Below are positions 8,251-16,306 of a stretch of DNA of 64,000 nt, one piece after another (position 1 is the first letter of the stretch; every line of letters begins with the position of its first letter). The DNA is from Geodermatophilus sp. TF02-6 (GTDB taxonomy: Bacteria > Actinomycetota > Actinomycetes > Mycobacteriales > Geodermatophilaceae). A program made the translations under genes and the position numbers. The notes under the pieces were generated by a model. The model was given only the letters and a program-made list of their open reading frames with translations. It was not told the origin of the DNA and made no database searches. Location: positions 1-64,000 of the forward strand of contig NZ_QOHF01000020.1 of NCBI RefSeq assembly GCF_003319115.1, written 5' to 3'.

Positions 8251-8823
8251 GTGCCCGACCCACGCAGCACCCGCAACGCCTTCGGGCGGTTCGCCACCGG
8301 CGTCACCGTCGTCACCTGCGCCAAGGACGACGGCGTGCCGCACGGCGCCACCGTCAACGCGTTCACCGCCGTCTCGCTGGAGCCGGCGCTGTGCCAGGTG
8401 ACGCTCACCCGCCAGTCGCGGGCCTGTGCCCACCTGGAGGGGGCGCCGTTCGCGGTGAACGTGCTGGCTGCCGACCAGCTGGACACCGCCTGGCACTTCG
8501 CCGGGCGGCCGCAGCACCTCGAGCCGGCGTGGGCCCAGGGGCCGACGTCGCCGGTGCTGGTGGGCACCGCGGCCACCATCTCCTGCCGGCCGTGGCGGAC
8601 CTACGACGGCGGGGACCACCTCATCGTCATCGGGGAGGTCGTCGACCTGGCGGTCACCGACGCCGACCCGCTGCTGTTCTTCGGCGGCCGGTTCCGCGAG
8701 CTGGCCCCGCCGCGCACCGGCGTCCACTGGGCCGCCTCGCTCGACAGCCCCGAGCTGGGCTGGTTCGACGCCAGCAGCGCCTTCCCCGCCCTGCGCTCGC
8801 ACGCCTCCCGCGCCATGTCCTGA
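8251..8823 (+). CDS. flavin reductase, HpaC/RutF-like
   Basis: 190 residues from GTG 8251 with GGAGG ten bases upstream. It is a flavin-reductase split-barrel protein, with FGRFATGVTVVTC, GATVNAFTAVSLEP, RAPFAVNVLA-like EGAPFAVNVLAADQ and the GDH segment. It supplies reduced FMN/FAD from NAD(P)H to a partner monooxygenase. The partner is the HpaB-family gene 120 bases downstream. RutF of the E. coli pyrimidine pathway belongs to the same family, so a role in the pyrimidine island is possible. A family-1 repeat begins right after the stop. Confidence 0.88.
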   Translation: MPDPRSTRNAFGRFATGVTVVTCAKDDGVPHGATVNAFTAVSLEPALCQVTLTRQSRACAHLEGAPFAVNVLAADQLDTAWHFAGRPQHLEPAWAQGPTSPVLVGTAATISCRPWRTYDGGDHLIVIGEVVDLAVTDADPLLFFGGRFRELAPPRTGVHWAASLDSPELGWFDASSAFPALRSHASRAMS

Positions 8824-8824
8824 A

Positions 8825-8885
8825 CGAGGCCCCGTCCCGGGTCCCGCCCCGAGCTCGCGAGGGGTGGGGAGGACGGGGTCCTTTC
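8825..8885. repeat. GC-rich dispersed repeat (family 1)
   Basis: Starts next to the flavin reductase stop codon. GAGGCCCCGTCCCGGGTCCC is followed by GCTCGCGAGGGGTGGGGAGG and ACGGGGTCCTTTC, the reverse orientation of the consensus. It sits inside what is otherwise an operon, between the reductase and the oxygenase genes. Confidence 0.85.
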
Positions 8886-8943
8886 ACCGCTTCTCTGCAC
8901 ACCCCGCAGTGCCCGGCTCCACCGACGCAGAAGGGTCCCACCC

Positions 8944-10518
8944 GTGACACTCGAGAAGGAGCGCACCGCTCCGGCCGTGGACGTGCCCACGGCCACCCGC
9001 CCGATGACCGGCGACGAGTACATCGAGAGCATCCGCGACGACCGGGAGGTGTGGATCTACGGCGAGCGGGTCGCCGACGTGACGACCCACCCGGCCTTCC
9101 GCAACCCGGTGCGCATGACCGCCCGGCTCTACGACGCGCTGCACGACCCGGCGCACCAGGACGTGCTGACCGTGCCGACCGACACCGGCAACGGCGGGGT
9201 CACCCACCCGTTCTTCCGCGCGCCGCACTCGACCGAGGACATGCGCCGCGACCGGGACGCGATCGCCGCCTGGGCGCGGATGACCTACGGCTGGATGGGC
9301 CGAGCCCCCGACTACAAGGCCAGCTTCCTCGGCACCCTCGGCGCCAACAGCGAGTTCTACGCGCCCTACGAGGCCAACGCGAAGCGCTGGTACAAGGAGT
9401 CGCAGGAGAAGGTCCTGTACTGGAACCACGCGATCATCAACCCACCGGTCGACCGCAACCTCCCGCCCGACGAGGTCGGCGACGTCTTCATGAAGGTGGA
9501 GCAGGAGACCGACGCCGGGTTGGTCGTCTCCGGCGCCAAGGTCGTGGCCACCGGCTCGGCGATCACCAACTACAACTTCATCGCCCACTACGGGCTGCCC
9601 ATCAAGAAGAAGGAGTTCGCGCTCATCTGCACGGTGCCGATGGACGCACCGGGCATCAAGCTGATCTGCCGCGCCTCCTACACCCAGCAGGCCGCGGTCA
9701 TGGGCAGCCCGTTCGACTACCCGCTGTCCTCCCGGATGGACGAGAACGACACGATCTTCGTGTTCGACAAGGTCCTCGTGCCGTGGGAGAACGTCTTCCT
9801 CTACGGCGACATCGAGAAGATCAACGGCTTCTTCCCGGTCTCCGGCTTCATCCCGCGGTTCACGCTGCACGGCTGCACCCGCCTGGCGGTCAAGCTCGAC
9901 TTCATCGCCGGCCTGCTGCTCAAGGCGCTGGAGGCCACCGGCAGCAAGGACTTCCGCGGCGTGCAGACCCGGGTCGGCGAGGTCATCGGCTGGCGCAACG
10001 TCTTCTGGGCGCTCACCGACGCCATGTGCGCCAACCCCGACGAGTGGGTCGGCGGCACCCTGCTGCCCAAGCTCGACTACGGGCTGACCTACCGGATGTT
10101 CATGATCCAGGGCTATCCGCGGGTCAAGGAGATCATCGAGTCCGACGTCGCCAGCGGGCTGATCTACCTCAACTCGCACGCCATCGACTTCCAGACCCCC
10201 GAGGTGCGGCCCTATCTCGACAAGTACGTGCGCGGGTCCAACGGCATCGAGGCCGTCGACCGGGTCAAGGTCATGAAGGCCCTGTGGGACGCCGTGGGCA
10301 CCGAGTTCGGCGGCCGGCACGAGCTCTACGAGCGCAACTACTCCGGCAACCACGAGAACGTGAAGGCCGAGCTCCTCTTCGCCGCCGAGGCGCAGGGCAC
10401 GACCGGCGCGATGAAGGGCCTCGCCGAGGCCTGCCTGGCCGAGTACGACCTCGACGGCTGGACCGTCCCCGACCTCATCGGCAACGACGACGTCTCCTTC
10501 TTCTCCCGCACCCGGTGA
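8944..10518 (+). CDS. HpaB-family FADH2-dependent monooxygenase (4-hydroxyphenylacetate 3-hydroxylase-like)
   Basis: 524 residues from GTG 8944. [20 protein letters not shown] at the N-terminus and [16 protein letters not shown] are hallmarks of the HpaB/PvcC acyl-CoA-dehydrogenase-fold hydroxylases. The central [12 protein letters not shown], the WENVFLYG segment and a C-terminal helical domain are all present. It uses FADH2 from the upstream flavin reductase to hydroxylate an aromatic or heteroaromatic ring. The true substrate is unknown: classical hpa genes are absent, and the context is a nitrogen-heterocycle island. Followed after 28 bases by a SnoaL/NTF2-like gene. Confidence 0.88.
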   Translation: MTLEKERTAPAVDVPTATRPMTGDEYIESIRDDREVWIYGERVADVTTHPAFRNPVRMTARLYDALHDPAHQDVLTVPTDTGNGGVTHPFFRAPHSTEDMRRDRDAIAAWARMTYGWMGRAPDYKASFLGTLGANSEFYAPYEANAKRWYKESQEKVLYWNHAIINPPVDRNLPPDEVGDVFMKVEQETDAGLVVSGAKVVATGSAITNYNFIAHYGLPIKKKEFALICTVPMDAPGIKLICRASYTQQAAVMGSPFDYPLSSRMDENDTIFVFDKVLVPWENVFLYGDIEKINGFFPVSGFIPRFTLHGCTRLAVKLDFIAGLLLKALEATGSKDFRGVQTRVGEVIGWRNVFWALTDAMCANPDEWVGGTLLPKLDYGLTYRMFMIQGYPRVKEIIESDVASGLIYLNSHAIDFQTPEVRPYLDKYVRGSNGIEAVDRVKVMKALWDAVGTEFGGRHELYERNYSGNHENVKAELLFAAEAQGTTGAMKGLAEACLAEYDLDGWTVPDLIGNDDVSFFSRTR

Positions 10519-10546
10519 GCAGGGACCCCGGCCCCCCGGCGGACCC

Positions 10547-11053
10547 GTGAGCGACCTCGAGACCCGGCTGCGGCGCATGGAGGACACGGTGTGCCTCCAC
10601 GACGACATCGAGGCGATCCGCGCGCTCGACGCCGCCTACTGCCGACTGCTCGACAGCGGTGACTGGCCGGCGCTGGTGGCGCTGTTCCTGCCCGACGGCA
10701 CCTTCGACGGGCTGGCGGTGGTCACCGGCTCGGCCGACCTGCTGGCCTTCTTCTCCGGCCTGGCCGACGGCGGCATGCGGTTCTGGCACCACGTCTCCAA
10801 CCACGAGGTCGAGGTCGAGGGCGACACCGCGACGGTGCGCTCGGTGCTGTGGCAGCCGTGCGTCGTCGACGGCGTCCCGCACGTCGCCGCGGGGCGGTAC
10901 TCCGACCGGCTGGTCCGCACCGACGACGGCTGGCGGTACGCGGTCAAGCAGGTGCGCTTCGACTACTGGGCGCCGCTGGCGGACGGCTGGGACCACCACC
11001 GGTTCGGCTTCGCGCCGGCCGCGGGCGCCGCCACCCCGGAGGGGCCGGCGTGA
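10547..11053 (+). CDS. NTF2/SnoaL-like domain protein
   Basis: 168 residues, GTG start. Predicted alpha+beta cone fold: DDIEAIRALDAAYCRLLDSG, ALVALFLPDGTFDG, MRFWHHVSNHEVEVEGD and GRYSDRLVRTDDGWRY are typical of SnoaL-like proteins of the aromatic-dioxygenase small-subunit/ketosteroid-isomerase superfamily. Such proteins act as isomerases, hydratases or oxygenase partners. Its start codon follows the HpaB gene closely and its stop overlaps the hydrolase start (GTGA at 11050), so it is translated with both. Exact reaction unknown. Confidence 0.8.
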   Translation: MSDLETRLRRMEDTVCLHDDIEAIRALDAAYCRLLDSGDWPALVALFLPDGTFDGLAVVTGSADLLAFFSGLADGGMRFWHHVSNHEVEVEGDTATVRSVLWQPCVVDGVPHVAAGRYSDRLVRTDDGWRYAVKQVRFDYWAPLADGWDHHRFGFAPAAGAATPEGPA

Positions 11054-11814
11054 CCGCCCGCCTGTCCGCCGTCGTCGAAGGTCCGGACGACGCCCCGGCC
11101 CTGGTGCTCGGCCCGTCGCTGGGTACCGGCGTCGGGCTGTTCGACGCCCAGGCCGCCGAGTTCGCCGGCCGGTTCCGCGTGGTCCGCTACGACCTGCGCG
11201 GGCACGGGAGCTCGGAGGTGGTGCCGGGTGCGTGCACGATGGCCGACCTGGCCGGTGACGTGGTGGCGCTGCTCGACCGGCTGGGCATCGCGCGGTTCGC
11301 CTACGCCGGGGTGTCGATCGGCGGGGCGATCGGGCTGCAGTTGGCGCTGACCGTGCCCGAGCGGCTGGACGGGCTGGCGATCATCGCCTCGGCCGCCCGG
11401 TTCGCCGACCCGCCCTCGTGGGCGGTGCGGGCACAGCAGGTGCGCGAGCAGGGCACGGAGTTCCTCGTCCCCTCGCGCACCGGTACCTGGTTCACCACCG
11501 AGTGGGCGCAGGCCCACCCGACGGAGGCCGGGGAGCTGGTGGGGATGCTGCGGGCCACCCCACCCGAGGGCTACGCGGCCTGCTGCGAGGCGATCGGCGC
11601 CTTCGACGTCCGCGACCGGCTGAGGGAGATCACCGCCCCCACCCTGTGCATCGCCGGCGCCGAGGATCCCGCGACACCGCCCGCGATGGTGCGGGAGGTC
11701 GCCGACGGTGTCGGCGGCGCGGAGCTCGCCGTCGTCCCGGGGGCGGCCCACCTGCCCACCGCCACCGACCCGGACACCGTGAACGCCGCTCTGCGCCGGC
11801 TCCTGGAGCGCTGA
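11050..11814 (+). CDS. alpha/beta hydrolase, 3-oxoadipate enol-lactonase-like
   Basis: 254 residues, GTG overlapping the previous stop. RYDLRGHGSSEV, the nucleophile elbow GVSIGGAIG, the acid loop AGAEDPATPP and the late His in GAAHLPTATDP give a complete catalytic triad. Overall organisation is that of PcaD enol-lactone hydrolases. Within this operon it would hydrolyse a product of the flavin monooxygenase; substrate not predictable. Followed by a ~100-base gap to the acyl-CoA synthetase, which may have its own promoter. Confidence 0.85.
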   Translation: MTARLSAVVEGPDDAPALVLGPSLGTGVGLFDAQAAEFAGRFRVVRYDLRGHGSSEVVPGACTMADLAGDVVALLDRLGIARFAYAGVSIGGAIGLQLALTVPERLDGLAIIASAARFADPPSWAVRAQQVREQGTEFLVPSRTGTWFTTEWAQAHPTEAGELVGMLRATPPEGYAACCEAIGAFDVRDRLREITAPTLCIAGAEDPATPPAMVREVADGVGGAELAVVPGAAHLPTATDPDTVNAALRRLLER

Positions 11815-11913
11815 GGGGCTCGCCGCCCGGGGCGTCTCCTGCCGTGGCGACACCGGGTCGACACCGGTGCAGCGGGGGCGCAAGCTGGCACCCTGCGCGG
11901 AGAGGGACTCGAC

Positions 11914-13428
11914 ATGGACTTCAACCTGGCAGTGATCCTCCGTGAGTCGGCGGCACGGACGCCGGACAGACCGGTCGCGCTGTACGACGGCGGGACGATG
12001 AGCTACGCCGAGCTCGACCGTCTCTCCGGACAGGTGGCCGCCGGTCTCGTGCGGGTCGGCATCGGCCCCGGCGACGCGGTGGGCCTGCAGTTGCCGAACA
12101 TCCCGCAGTTCCTCGTCGCCTACTTCGGCATCCTCAAGGCCGGCGGCGTCGTCGTCCCGATGAACGTCCTGCTGAAGGCGCCCGAGGTCGCGCACTACCT
12201 CGGCGACTCCGACGCCAAGGCGCTCATCACGTACGCGGGCGTTCTCGACGACGCCGCCAAGGGAGCGGCCGAGGCCGGGGTCGCGGACGTCTTCGTCGTC
12301 GGGCCGGCGCCCGAGGCCAACGCCGCGGCTCCGTTCGAGCAGCTCCTGGCCGACGTCGACCCGTCGCAGGCTCCGTTCGCCCCGCGCCGCCCGACCGACA
12401 CCGCCGTCATCATCTACACCTCCGGGACGACCGGTCGCCCCAAGGGTGCCGAGCTGACCCACTTCGGGCTGTACATGAACTGCGACATCCCGGGCCGGCT
12501 GTTCTCCATGCGGGACGACGACATCGTGCTCACGGTGCTGCCGCTGTTCCACGTCTTCGGCCTGTCGAGCGTGCTCAACATCGCCGTCCGCTTCGGCGGC
12601 ACGATGTCGCTGGTCCCCCGCTTCGACCCGGCGACGGTGCTGGAGCGGATCCAGCGCGACCGGGCCACGGTCTTCGAGGGCGTCCCGACGATGTTCGTCG
12701 GACTGCTGCACGCCCCGGACCTCGACCGGTACGACGTGTCCTCGCTGCGGATCGCGGTCTCCGGCGGCGCAGCCATCCCCGCCGAGGTCATCGACGCGTT
12801 CGAGCAGCGCTTCGGCGTCGTGATCCTGGAGGGCTACGGGCTCTCGGAGACCGCGTCGACGGCGACGTTCAACGTCAGCGCGGAGGAGCGGAAGGTCTAC
12901 AGCGTCGGCAAGGCGATCTGGGGGACCGAGGTGCAGGTCTGGGACCGGGACGGGCGCCGGCTGCCACCGGGCAGGGACAACGTCGGCGAGTTCGTCGTCC
13001 GCGGCTACAACGTGACCAAGGGCTACTACAACCGGCCCGAGGCGACCGCCGAGGCGTTCGCCGGCGGCTGGTTCCACACCGGCGACCTCGGCTACCAGGA
13101 CGAGGACGGTTTCTTCTTCATCGTCGACCGCAAGAAGGACCTCATCATCCGCGGCGGCTACAACGTCTACCCCCGCGAGGTCGAGGAGGTCCTCTACAGC
13201 CATTCGGCCGTCGCGGAGGCTGCCGTGATCGGGATCCCCGACGAGCGGCTCGGAGAGGAGGTCAAGGCGTTCCTCGCGCTCAAGCGGGGCACCGAGCTGA
13301 CGGAGGACGAGGTCATCTCCTTCACCCGGGAGCGGCTCGCGGCCTACAAGTACCCACGGAGCGTCGAGTTCCGCGACGAGCTGCCGAAGGGCCCCACCGG
13401 CAAGCTGCTGAAGACGGAGCTGCGGTGA
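11914..13428 (+). CDS. acyl-CoA synthetase (AMP-forming, FadD-like)
   Basis: 504 residues, ATG after GGAGAGGG. ANL-superfamily motifs: the P-loop YTSGTTGRPKGAEL, GYGLSET, WFHTGDLGYQDEDGF, DRKKDLIIRGGYNVYP and the C-terminal lysine in GPTGKLLK. It activates a carboxylic acid to its CoA ester with ATP. Substrate is probably a fatty or short aliphatic acid. It overlaps by four bases (GTGA) with the WS/DGAT gene, so the acyl-CoA made may feed that acyltransferase. A role in activating malonate-type products of pyrimidine breakdown is possible but less likely. Confidence 0.9.
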   Translation: MDFNLAVILRESAARTPDRPVALYDGGTMSYAELDRLSGQVAAGLVRVGIGPGDAVGLQLPNIPQFLVAYFGILKAGGVVVPMNVLLKAPEVAHYLGDSDAKALITYAGVLDDAAKGAAEAGVADVFVVGPAPEANAAAPFEQLLADVDPSQAPFAPRRPTDTAVIIYTSGTTGRPKGAELTHFGLYMNCDIPGRLFSMRDDDIVLTVLPLFHVFGLSSVLNIAVRFGGTMSLVPRFDPATVLERIQRDRATVFEGVPTMFVGLLHAPDLDRYDVSSLRIAVSGGAAIPAEVIDAFEQRFGVVILEGYGLSETASTATFNVSAEERKVYSVGKAIWGTEVQVWDRDGRRLPPGRDNVGEFVVRGYNVTKGYYNRPEATAEAFAGGWFHTGDLGYQDEDGFFFIVDRKKDLIIRGGYNVYPREVEEVLYSHSAVAEAAVIGIPDERLGEEVKAFLALKRGTELTEDEVISFTRERLAAYKYPRSVEFRDELPKGPTGKLLKTELR

Positions 13429-14825
13429 CCGACCGGCTGAGCGCGCAGGACACGTCGTTCCTGCAGATCGAGTCGGACAACCAGCCGATGCACGTCGGGT
13501 TCGTCTCGATCTTCGAGGGGCCGGCACCCGGGTACGGCGACCTGGTCCGGCGGATCGCCGCCAAGCTGCACCTCGTGCCGCGCTACCGCCAGCGGGTGCG
13601 CTTCGTGCCCGGCATGCTCGGCCGGCCGGTGTGGACCGACGACGAGCACTTCCAGATCCTCTACCACGTCCGGCACACCGCGGTCCCCTCGCCCGGAGGG
13701 GACGAGCAGCTGCGCAACCTCGCCGGACGAGTGCTCGCCCAGCACCTCGACCGCGCGAAGCCGCTGTGGGAGATGTGGCTGGTCGAGGGCCTCGAGGGCG
13801 GTCGGTGGGCGATCATCTCGAAGATCCACCACGCCATGGTGGACGGCGTGTCGGCCACCAACCTGATGACCGTGCTCTTCGACAGCGCCCCCGACGCCGC
13901 GGAGGCGCCCGCGCCGGAGTGGCGCCCCCAGCGCTCGCCGTCCGGGGTGCGGCTGCTCGCCGGGGCGTTCGCCGACGGGGTCACCGCCCCGCTGGAGAAC
14001 CTCGCAGCGGCCAGCCCGCTCCTGCGGACCGCACGGTCCCCGGTCGAGCCGATGCGCCTGGCCCGCCGGCTGGCCAGCCGGCCCCTCCGCCGGACGGTGA
14101 CGTCGCTGAACGGACCGACCGGGCCGAACCGCAGGTGGCGGTGGGTGGCGCAGTCGCTCGGCGACGCCAAGGCGGTGCGGACGGCGCTCGGTGGCACCGT
14201 CAACGACGTGGTGCTCGCCGTGATCACGCGGGGGTTCCGCGACCTGCTGCTGCACCGCGGGGAGCGGGTGGAGGGCAGCATCGTGCGCACGATGGTGCCC
14301 GTGTCGGTGCGCGCCTCCGCGGAGCACGGCGTGCCGAACAACCGGGTGTCGGCGGTCTACGCCGAGCTGCCCGTCGGCATCGCCGATCCGGTGGAGCGCC
14401 TCGCCGACATCCGCGCGCAGATGGACGGCCTCAAGGAGTCCGGGCAGGCCGTCGCCGGCGACGTGCTGGTCAGGCTCGCCGGCTTCGCCCCCGCGATGCT
14501 GCTCGACCTCGGCGCCCGCGCCGCGGCGCGCTGGCCCAACTGGCTGGTGCAGACGGTCACGACCAACGTGCCCGGGCCGCGGACCCCGCTCTACCTCCTC
14601 GGTCGCCGCCTGGAGACCTACCACCCCTACGTCCCGCTGGGCGGCCAGGTCCGGATCGGCGTCGCCATCATCTCCTACCTGGACTTCCTCAACTTCGGCG
14701 TCACCGCGGACTTCGACACCGTCCCCGACATCGACGTGCTCGGCGACGGGATCAGCACCGGCCTGGCCGAGTACGTCGACCTGGCGGGCAGCTCGCCCAC
14801 CGCGGGGTCCTTCTCCGAGGGGTGA
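13425..14825 (+). CDS. wax ester synthase/diacylglycerol acyltransferase (WS/DGAT)
   Basis: 466 residues, GTG overlapping the ligase stop. The active-site HHxxxDG is HHAMVDG (His135-His136, Asp140) in an N-terminal condensation-like domain. C-terminal WS/DGAT features include TNVPGP and the NFGVTADFDTVPD region. It transfers fatty acyl groups from CoA to diacylglycerol or long-chain alcohols for triacylglycerol or wax storage, usually at the membrane or lipid-body surface. Coupling to an acyl-CoA synthetase makes biochemical sense. This pair may be a lipid module merely adjacent to the catabolic genes. Confidence 0.92.
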   Translation: MTDRLSAQDTSFLQIESDNQPMHVGFVSIFEGPAPGYGDLVRRIAAKLHLVPRYRQRVRFVPGMLGRPVWTDDEHFQILYHVRHTAVPSPGGDEQLRNLAGRVLAQHLDRAKPLWEMWLVEGLEGGRWAIISKIHHAMVDGVSATNLMTVLFDSAPDAAEAPAPEWRPQRSPSGVRLLAGAFADGVTAPLENLAAASPLLRTARSPVEPMRLARRLASRPLRRTVTSLNGPTGPNRRWRWVAQSLGDAKAVRTALGGTVNDVVLAVITRGFRDLLLHRGERVEGSIVRTMVPVSVRASAEHGVPNNRVSAVYAELPVGIADPVERLADIRAQMDGLKESGQAVAGDVLVRLAGFAPAMLLDLGARAAARWPNWLVQTVTTNVPGPRTPLYLLGRRLETYHPYVPLGGQVRIGVAIISYLDFLNFGVTADFDTVPDIDVLGDGISTGLAEYVDLAGSSPTAGSFSEG

Positions 14826-14837
14826 GGGGGTCCTCTC

Positions 14838-16244
14838 TCAGGCCGCGGTGCGGGACTCCTCGGCCAGCGCCGCCAGGGCCTGCGCGAAGCACTGCTGCGG
14901 CGGCTGGACCAGCCCGGCGCCGACCTGGCCGGTGCCGGCGACGCGCCCGGCCATGCCGGTGTTGATCTGCGGCAGCCAGCCAGTGCGCGCCACCGCCAGG
15001 ACGTCGATCCCGGTGGGCGCCCCGCGGAAGCCGAGGATCGGCACCTGCATCGCCGGGTTCTCGGCCAGGGTGAGCTGGTACATGCGCTCGGTGGTGGCCA
15101 GCGCGTCGGGCACGGTGCCGCCGACGAACCGGACGATCGCCGGGGCCGCGGCCATGGTGAACCCGCCGACGCCGTAGGTCTCCATGATCGCGGAGTCGCC
15201 GATGTCGGGGTTGGCGTCCTCGGGGCCGTAGTCGCCGAGGAACAGGCCGACCGGGGTGTTCGCCGGGCCGGTGAACCAGCGGTCGCCGGTGCCCGCGGTC
15301 TGGATGCCGAACTCCGTCCCGTTGCGGGACATCACCGTGACCATCGTCGAGCCGGGCACGGCGCGGGCGGAGTCCATCGCGAGCTTCGCCGTCGGCATGC
15401 CGAGGTTGAGGAAGAAGTGCTCGTTGCCGCCGATGAAGCGCAGCACCGCCGCGACGTCCTTCGCGGGCGCATCGACCTCGACGATGGCCGGGGAGAGCTC
15501 GCGCAGCGTCATGAGGGAGCCGGCGCGGTTGCGGTTGTGCCCCTCGTCGCCCATCTGCAGCATCTGCGCCAGTGCGGCCTTCACATCCCAGGGGTCGTCG
15601 GTCATCGACCGGACCGCCTCGGCGAGCACCGGGCCGAGCACGTCGCGCATCCAGGCCAGCCGGGTGAGCACCTCTTCGCTGTAGGCGCCCATCCGCAGCA
15701 CCTTGCCCAGGCCCTCGTTGAGGTTGCAGAAGGCCCGCCCGCCGGAGACCGGGTCCTCCAGGCACCACACCCACATCGACGGGCTGGTGACGCCGGCCAT
15801 CGGGCCGACCGCCCGGTGGTGGTGGCACGGGTCGAGGGCGATCCCGCCGGAGGCGAGCAGCTGCTCGGCCTCCTCGACGGTCGCCGCCCAGCCCTCGAAC
15901 AGGGAGGCGCCGATCAGCGCACCGCGCAGCGGACCGCTCGCGTCGGCCCACGCGATCGGCGGGCCGGCGTGCAGCAGGATGCGGTCGGGCAGGTCGAGCA
16001 CCTCGCGGGCCGGCCGGACGTCGACCAGCCGCGAGCCGGCGGCCATCACCCGTTCCACCGCGGTGCGGTTGGCGGCGGCCCGGCGCGCGTCGAGCGCGAG
16101 CGCCGCGAGGTCGGCCGGGTCGCCGAAGCCGGGCGGGCGCCAGTCGACGTCGTGCACGTCGGCCCCCTGGGCGCGCAGCGCGTCGGAGAAGACGTCGACG
16201 CCGGCGGCGACGATGGACGGCGGGGCGGAGAGCAGGTCTCTCAT
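14838..16244 (-). CDS. DUF1116 protein, AllG/YlbE-like subunit of oxamate-type carbamoyltransferase
   Basis: 468 residues from ATG 16244, with GGGAG seven bases upstream. DUF1116 landmarks include FEGWAATVEEAEQLL, PCHHHRAVGPMAGVTSPSM, FCNLNEGLGKVLRMGAY, MGDEGHNRN, NEHFFLNLGMPTAK and GIQTAGTGDRWFTGPA. In E. coli the homologue YlbE/AllG works with FdrA/AllF and YlbF/AllH to turn oxalurate into oxamate and carbamoyl phosphate. Here it is downstream of fdrA and coupled through a 21-codon micro-ORF. No DUF2877 (AllH) homologue is in the window, so the complex may have two subunits or the third lies elsewhere. Confidence 0.88.
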   Translation of the reverse strand: MRDLLSAPPSIVAAGVDVFSDALRAQGADVHDVDWRPPGFGDPADLAALALDARRAAANRTAVERVMAAGSRLVDVRPAREVLDLPDRILLHAGPPIAWADASGPLRGALIGASLFEGWAATVEEAEQLLASGGIALDPCHHHRAVGPMAGVTSPSMWVWCLEDPVSGGRAFCNLNEGLGKVLRMGAYSEEVLTRLAWMRDVLGPVLAEAVRSMTDDPWDVKAALAQMLQMGDEGHNRNRAGSLMTLRELSPAIVEVDAPAKDVAAVLRFIGGNEHFFLNLGMPTAKLAMDSARAVPGSTMVTVMSRNGTEFGIQTAGTGDRWFTGPANTPVGLFLGDYGPEDANPDIGDSAIMETYGVGGFTMAAAPAIVRFVGGTVPDALATTERMYQLTLAENPAMQVPILGFRGAPTGIDVLAVARTGWLPQINTGMAGRVAGTGQVGAGLVQPPQQCFAQALAALAEESRTAA

Positions 16245-16306
16245 CGCGCGGCTCCCAGCAGGTCGAGGGCGTGCCGCGTGGCCGCGGCTTTGGAGGAAGA
16301 GGTCAT
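16241..16306 (-). CDS. micro-ORF duplicating the FdrA C-terminus
   Basis: 21 codons on the minus strand. Its ATG overlaps the fdrA stop (ATGA, 16303-16306) and its TGA overlaps the DUF1116 start (ATGA, 16241-16244). The peptide ends in ATRHALDLLGAAR. FdrA ends in ATRHALDLLGAVS, so the segment is a tandem duplication of the fdrA 3' end (about 16250-16302 against 16312-16362). It may be simple duplication scar that still works as a translational-coupling bridge. A functional peptide cannot be excluded. Confidence 0.45.
   Translation of the reverse strand: MTSSSKAAATRHALDLLGAAR

Noticed and set aside
8944..10518. Assignment as hpaB of homoprotocatechuate catabolism
   Set aside because: No other hpa genes are in the window and the context is different, so only family membership is claimed.
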